Shown piece after piece: positions 1 through 7,200 of a DNA stretch of 37,007 nucleotides. Position numbers and translations under genes: made by a program. The stretch spans positions 1,029,056 through 1,066,062 of the forward strand of contig BFEA01000055.1 of assembly GCA_003427395.1 (NCBI GenBank), in the 5' to 3' direction. Positions within the stretch are counted from its first letter, which is position 1; the number at the start of each line of letters is the position of its first letter. Source of the DNA: Chara braunii. Lineage: Eukaryota > Streptophyta > Charophyceae > Charales > Characeae. The notes under the pieces were generated by a model. It worked only from the letters and a program-made list of their open reading frames with translations, had not been told where the DNA came from and searched no databases.

Positions 1-367
1 TTTTTTTTTGTCGTTCTGCCCCTCCTCCTCCTATTGCCAGGCCGAACACGCGTTTCCGAAACTTTTTGGTGTATGCGGTGAGTGGGCGACTTTTTCTTGC
101 ACGCGTCGCGTGCCTACGGGTCAGTCAGTCTTTCTCACTTCTGCCTGCTTGTGAATTGCTGGAAACGTCGCTGTGGTGGCATTTTGCAGTGTTGCGGCGG
201 AGACCTCTCAGAGCAGAGCGAGTGGTGTTGTGTGAGCGCCTCCAGAAAAAAAAAGCGACTACCGTCTTTCTTTCTCCCTCTTGCATCTCAACCGTCGATG
301 CTGAACCGGCAGCGCAATTGCGGAAACACAAGCTTTGGCGTTGGGAGAAGTTGACGTTCGAGAAAAA

Positions 368-436
368 GGGGAAACAAACTCCTCTGGAACAGGGATAAGC
401 TTTCGTGTTGGGGAAACAAACTCCTCTGGAACAGGG
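368..436. repeat. 27-bp direct repeat, two exact copies
   Basis: The 27-bp sequence beginning GGGGAAACAAACTCC and ending GGAACAGGG occurs at 368-394 and again at 410-436, a period of 42 bp. The copies look identical, so this is a recent local duplication upstream of the giant gene. Confidence 0.9.
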
Positions 437-500
437 GTATACTGTATCTTATATACGTATATAATACATATATAGACATATATGTATGTATGTATATATG
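436..500. repeat. TA/TATG-rich microsatellite
   Basis: Alternating purine-pyrimidine A/T-rich sequence with TATATACGTATATAA and TATGTATGTATG runs. It is simple sequence. It contains TATA-like words, but nothing identifies it as a core promoter. Confidence 0.7.
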
Positions 501-995
501 GTACTTGCTCGGCTTGCTTTGTGACATCCGAGTTGTGTTATGAAGATCTTCCCCTCCCTTTGCCTCCTCTCGGGTCCGACAGGAACAGATCGACGGAGCA
601 GATCCCTAGGTTTGAAGGGGGGGGGGGGGCTTTGATGTGAATTGAAGCGAAGAATACGGCCAAATTCATTTCACTGAGATACAGTATTATATCGAGTACC
701 TCCAATAGGATTTGTAGTCCAGGAGTCTATACACGCGGGAGTCCGTTTTTTGCTAACGTACACGCGGAAAGTGGGCTTCTCCCCAGATAAGCTCTGCTGC
801 TGTAGTGGGGTCTGGAAGTTATCCTCAGTCTGACGTCGGGGGCGGGGGGGGGGCGGCGGGGAGGGAAGTGAAGTGGGGGAGTAGGTTTGATGAGACAAAA
901 GGTGGGGTGGAGTAGGACAAGAATGCGTATGAAGAAAGGGGGAAGGGGGGCAGCAAGACATAAATAAGGAAGGTTAGCGAGAGGAGCGCGAGGAA

Positions 996-1066
<71 letters not shown>
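996..1066. repeat. 71-nt poly-G homopolymer
   Basis: An uninterrupted run of G from 996 to 1066, within a wider G-rich stretch (other runs at about 617-629 and 840-853). It lies about 190 bp upstream of the first ATG of the giant frame. Such a tract could form G-quadruplexes. Its exact length is also the kind of thing sequencing and assembly get wrong. Confidence 0.9.
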
Positions 1067-1067
<1 letters not shown>

Positions 1068-1253
1068 GGGCAAAGAGGGGAGGGGAGGCTGCTTTGCTTC
1101 ATATTTCTACGAGATGAAGTGATGGTTTCGGGGGCTTTTTGGCAAAAGAGAAAGGGAGAAAGAGGAGTTCGGCTGAAATTTACATCCTCTTCATCTGTAT
1201 GATCAACGGCTGTAATTGACTTAGTGCGGTAAAGGTGGGATTGTGATCGGCTT

Positions 1254-4200
1254 ATGTTATGTGAAGAAATGTGCTCCGGCGCGCAGTACGCGGAGACACG
1301 TGGCCAGTACCAGAGTGCGAGGAGGACGGAGTGGTGGCCGCCGCCCAATGGGGGATGGGCGACGTTGAGCAAGCTGAGCGGTGTCGGGATCGAGCGTGGG
1401 ATGGCTAACAAGGGCGACAACGGGTCGAGCGGTTGGGCGTGCCACGTGTCAAGTGCTGGTCCAGAGATGGAAAGCTCTGGGGCCGGACGCGGAGGATCGC
1501 TTCAGCCCATGTCGGATCATCATCTGTCGACGTCGGTGGCACCGACGCCGATGTCGGAATGGTGGAGGGTCGGGATTCACCGAGCTTTTCCCCAGGCCGA
1601 GGCTGGTCCCGCTCTTGGCCACGACCATGCCTCTTCTTCTTCTTCGTCGTCGTCGTCGTCTTCTTCTTCTTCTTCTTCTTCTTCTTGTCCGAAACGGGTT
1701 GGGGTCGATGAACTGGTACTTCCTGCACCGTATCCTCAGGGTTGGGTGCAGGATCGGGATCGGGATCGGGATAGGCATGATCAGCCGCGTAGAGTTGGGG
1801 ATCAGAATACGCATCCCGATCTGCCTCGTCAGGATCGGGATCGGAACACCGGGTCGCCTATCGTCAAAGATCGGGTGGCGGCAGACGAGATCGACACCGT
1901 GGGCCAATTCCGTCGGTATGGGGATGAGGCAAAGAGAACTAACCGAAGCTGGTGGTGCGAGGGGGGAGGGAGGAGGGGCTTGAAGCCTGATGATGGTTTC
2001 GGGGCATGGAATGCTGGTACCAGCATGAGCGATTGTGGGCAACAGCAGCAGCAGGAAGACGACCAACCCGAAGTTACTGTAGTAGTCCTTGACGACTGGA
2101 GGCTAGAAAGGAGGAGGAAGAGGAGGAGGAGGAGCGATTGGTGTTGGGAGGGAGGGGACTGGGAACGTGAAGATGCTGTTCAGAAGGTCAGAGAGAGAGC
2201 GAGGAGAGTGGGAGAAGAAGAAGAGCTGGTCGGCGGTTATAGAGAAGATGCCGATGGGCAAAAAAGAGTGGAGGAAAGGGGGGAAGAAATCATGGCAGGT
2301 GGTGTGCGTCGGCGCTCAACTGCCTCTCGCTTGCGCGAACCGTTCGATCGTGGTAATGACCATGGTGGTCTGTCTCCCCGACCCCTTGCAGACCTCAATC
2401 GCGCTGCCGACGGTCGCAATCCGGACATGAACTTGTCGTTAAGTGGCGATTTGGCACGATGTGGGACACGTGGCAGTTCGCGGGACGACGATGGCGTAGC
2501 AGAAATGCCTCGCAGTGACAATTGGCGGGAAACCAGAGATTACAGTGTTCGTTCCCGCGCTTTCTTCACGTCCAGCCTCCCGCCAACTGCTGGCGTTCTG
2601 TCTCCTCCTTGCCCTCCTTCGCGGGGAAAGGCGATCAGGGAGGCGACGGGACTCAAAAAAAATGTCACCTTCGCAAATGAAGACCAGGAAAAGATGGCTG
2701 GAGAGGAGGAGAGGAAGGAGGAGGAGGAGGAGGAGGAGGAGGGTAGATCGAAGGAGTGGAGGGACAACGACGAAGGGCGGCGGCTCAGGATGGATCCCGC
2801 CCGGGGCAAAAGCCTCTTGACAGATGGGAGGGAGAGAGAAAGAATGACGGTGAAGGAGAGGAAGAGGAGGAGAGGTCGGACGGACGCGATCCGCCAGTTG
2901 TCGATGTCGAACCGGGGAGGGGGGAAACTTAGGGGGAGGGGAGAGAGGNGGGGGAGGGGAGAGAGGAGGAGGGGGGGGGGGGGGAGACCTGCGATGACAG
3001 AGCGTCAATGCTCTCATTTTTGCTTTTTGACCGAGGCTGCCAGGTCTGGTAGCCGACCCAATGCCTCCGCAGACGGATCGGGATCCGGATGGCCAGCATC
3101 CGCTGTTGGATCCTGGCCCATCTCACGCTGCACACCACGTGGCGATGATGGGAGTGTGCAGGTGATGAAGTCGGTAAGGTCGGCGTACTCTGCCACGTGT
3201 CAATCGGCTGGTGCCGCGGCGGAGCGCCGGCGTGGAGACGTGACTGCTCTCGAGGAAGGAGGTGGTACGACTGGGTGCAGATACAGGAGCGGGACGATGC
3301 ACCGCACGTGCAAGGAGGAGGTGGAGGAAGACAAGGAGGAGGAGGGAGGGGGGGAGGGGGTGGTTGAGGAGGAGGAGGAGGAGGAAGAGGAGGAGGTTTG
3401 TGTGTCAAGCAGGCGATGCTGTCCGCCTGCGGAGTCGTCGAATCGGGATCGTGAGCCGGAAAGGTGTGAGGACAAGGAAGGGAGAAAGGCAGGAGACGAT
3501 GAGAGAGGAAGAGGGACGAGAATACGACAAAAGACAGGAGGGAGGGGAGGATGTTGCGATGGAAAGAGAGGTGGAGGAGGAGAAGGAGGAGGAGGCGGTG
3601 AGATTGCAAAACTGGGGCTTTTGGGCATATGCAGCCGGGGGGGGGGAGGGGCAAAGGGGAACGAGAAAGTGATGAAGAGAGTGAGGAGGAGGACAAGAAG
3701 AGGAAAGAGGAAGAAACGAGGGAGGAGACGAAAGGCGCTGCCCAGCGATCCTCTGCCACCAAGTCTTTTGGACAAGGCGGGGGGTAATGTGAAGAAGAGA
3801 GACCACGTGTCTTCTTCTTTCCCTGTTGCGGATCACGTGGGACAAGTGACAAGCAGCCGTGTCTGGTGTTTATATGCTGACGTGGAGCGCTCGACGATAT
3901 CCGGTGAGTCTGTGCCAAGAGGGCAAGAAGGAGGAAGAGGACACACTTGCCCGCCGTGTTCAAGAGAGGAGGAGGGGAGGAAAAGACCACCACAACTACG
4001 CGATAACTGGATGCAGGCCATTGGCTTCATGTGCAGCAACAACAACCATCTTCACTCGACCCAACAACAACATAACGGTCCCCAGCGTAACGGTGACCAG
4101 CATAACGGTCAGGAGTCTGAAAGCCTTCGACTCATCGATCAGGAAGACGGTGAAACGCATGGATCCCGAAGTCGCCATTGCTTAGTCGTCGTTGGTCGAC

Positions 4201-7200
4201 GCAATGACGATGTGATTCACCTGAACCGTGAAAGTATGGGGGGGTTTATCTACGACACTGACAAAGGTCAAGACGGCTGCGAAAGCGCTCGGTGGGGGGA
4301 GAAGAGGTATTGCAGCAGTGACCGATCGGGGGGGGGGATCCCAACGGGTGGGGCCGGGATCCCAATGGGTGGGGCCGTGGACTTGGCGTTCTCGGAGTTG
4401 CCGAGACAGGACTGCGAAAGGCACAATAACTGGACGTCGGGATCCCGTTGTTGTCTTCCTGGGGGCCCCGAGACTGCAGTGCAGACTAATAACGAGGATC
4501 GTGATCGCCGGGATCGGAAGATGATCATCATCGCGCCGCCGGACGTTGTGGACACGTCGGAGGACAACCGACGGAACTGGCAAGGTCTACATGGCGATTA
4601 CCAACGTCATTATCATCATCATCAGCAGCAGCAGCATCATCGTCATCGTCATCGTCATCCTTCTGGTGATCAACAACACTATCATCGTGAACATCATGGA
4701 TATCATCGTGATCAGCATCCTTTTAATCGTCGCCGTCAGGCCATTTATCATCATGATAACATTGGAAAGCACGTTGTTCATCATCATCATTATGATGGCA
4801 CGGCCAGTCAGGCCATTCATCATGATGGCGCTGGTAATCAGTCCAGCCACAATGATGGGAATGGCAAACGGGCCCATCATCCAGATCGCATCTGGGGGAA
4901 AGAACCGACGGCGGGAGCAGAAGGCTGCGGCAAGCGGGCAGATCTGGGGGGGAACACGGCGGCGGCGAGACGTTGCTCCTGGTCGGATATACGGCTAATG
5001 GAGGAGCTGGGACATAGCGACGGAAGGGGAGGAGAAGGAAGGGGAGAGGGAGAGGGAGAGGGAGAGGGAGGACGCGTTGGGATCCTTTGCGATGACCGGC
5101 ACGAAGCGGCGGATTCACGAGCCACTACTCTACTCTCGGCTTGCACAGGTGGCGCCCTGGAACATCACGGCAGCAGCTTGCGGGAACATCGTCCTCGACA
5201 AGCAGTCGATGAGAGTCCGGATCTCGACTCGGGTGGATCTGGGCGCTGGAGACGAAGGCGCTATGATGCGCAAACGACAGCTTCTGGCGAGCAAGTTTGC
5301 CAGCAGCAGCTCGCACGCTGTCGGGATCCCGACTCTGGGTCTGGCAACTCCGCCTCGCTGATGTTCACCGGCGGAGGTGGCCGACGTGTCAGTCGTGTGT
5401 ACAAACTTTCCCACGGCCCCGCTGGTACTGACACGTCAGAGGCTCATCAAACCATCGCTGGCATGATGGACTCGTCGATGGGGACTGCGGTTACTACTAC
5501 GAGCAGCAGTCCTGCGGCGGAAAGCCTTAATCAGGGCTTCCGACTCGGTCCTGATTGGATTTCTCACGGCCAAGGAAAGAAAGACAATTGGACTGTTGCA
5601 CTGCCAGCTGATGTCAAACACAACGAATCGGATTCGATTAAGAGATTCCGTAGTGAGGTTGCAGCCGTCGATTACGATGCGATTAGGGGCTTGCACGATG
5701 AGTCTATCTGCTGTGTCGATCGATGCGATTTGTCCGAATGGGAGAAGAAGAGAGTAGGGACCCCGGTGAGGGGCGACGATGGCATTGAGGTTGAAGAGGT
5801 CGGCATTCAACAACATCAACTCCCATGTCTGATGCCTGCTGATTCTGGCCCAATCAACGCCCTCAGTTCTGCCACGTGTCCAGACGGAAAAGTGGTCAAT
5901 CGTACGACCTCGACCGGTTGCAGAGTCGAGGATTACGAGGAGCTCGTCGAGCTACCGGTAGCAGGAGCATCGGATGGCGGCGGCTTGTTGGCAAAAGCAG
6001 GAGCGGCAGTCCCGACTGCCGTCGAAGCTGCTCGAGATTCACTCTGGTTACCTTCTGCCGGTATCCCGGCTGGGATCGGGACGAATATTCCCGTGAATAA
6101 CAACGATAATCATGTCCTGGCAAGGGGGTGGAATAACGGGGTGCGCGCTCTTTCTGCGGCGGCTGTGCACTGTCACGCCGCCGTTGCCGCCGAGCCCTGC
6201 CGACTGCAGACGAAGGCGATTCAAGATCCCGACTGTCACAGAAGAGATCGTTCTCTGTCAAAAGATGCTGCTACTGCGAATTCCCACCTGATCCCGATCG
6301 GAGTTGGGAAAAAACAGAAAATGCACAAGGGAGGAGGAGGAGGAGGAGGAGGAGGAGAAGAAGGTGGCAGTGGTGGTGTAATGGTTAGCAAGAAGCGGCG
6401 GAAGACCGCCGGGCCTTTCAGCCGCTTCTTGCCGTCGTCTGTCAAAGATCCTTTCGACAATTGTATCCGTAGGAAAGGGGGCGGTGTGGTGGTCCATGAT
6501 AGGTCGGGACAGTTGACCGTCGCGGCGGCATTTGTTTGCCCTCGCGGGACTGGTTCCGCCGGCGAAGGTGCGGGTGAAAGCCGAGCAGCGGCGGAGCGGA
6601 TGAGCGGAAGACCGGCGGAGGAGCGGCGGCGGAATAGCGGAAGATGGGCCGAGCAGCGGAGGAGTCGCGGAGCGCATGAGCGGTCGACCGGAATAGCGGG
6701 GGGGCCACCGAACGAACGAGCGGAAGAGCGGGGGAAGAGTGGTCGGAAAGCGGATAAGCGGGGAAAGCGTTGTCGGAACTCCGGAGAGCGGCGGCGGAAC
6801 AGCGGAGATTCTGAAGAAGAAGACGAGTCAGATGGCAAAGCAAGCGGAGCGTGTGTCGTGGATCCGCCGGGCGGGGGTGTACATGGAGCCCTCGAGCGTG
6901 GGCAAGAGCGGCTGGAGGAGGAGGAGGAGGAGGGAACCAGCGAGAGGAGAGAATGGAAGAGAGCCTGCATCGAAGGACGCCGGCACACAAACCTTAGCGT
7001 TGTTAGTAAGTCAGACCGCGGCAGCGGAGTGTGCAAGGATGACGATCTGCAAACAGTTTGTCCGCAAACAGAGTCGCAAAATATTCTTCTCGATCGGTCG
7101 AACCAGGGATCCAGCTCAAGGCCAATGGGCAAAAGAGTGAACGACGCGGAGGGCGAGAAGACTGTTTGTAGGAGGGGAGCTTCGACTTCGGTTAAGTACC

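Larger units (their letters stand above)
1..1253. other. Upstream region of the giant reading frame
   Basis: No convincing gene is seen here. The stretch holds a 27-bp direct duplication, a TA-rich microsatellite (about 436-500), several G runs including one of 71 nt, and mixed GC-rich sequence. It may contain the promoter and 5' untranslated exon(s) of the gene starting at 1254. A GCG|GTGAGT sequence near 76-84 resembles a splice donor, but no transcript start can be fixed from sequence alone. Confidence 0.4.

Noticed and set aside
4546-4998. Ile/Met-rich hydrophobic frame overlapping the giant gene
   Set aside because: It comes from CAT/ATC codon complementarity in the His-rich block and is a shadow frame.
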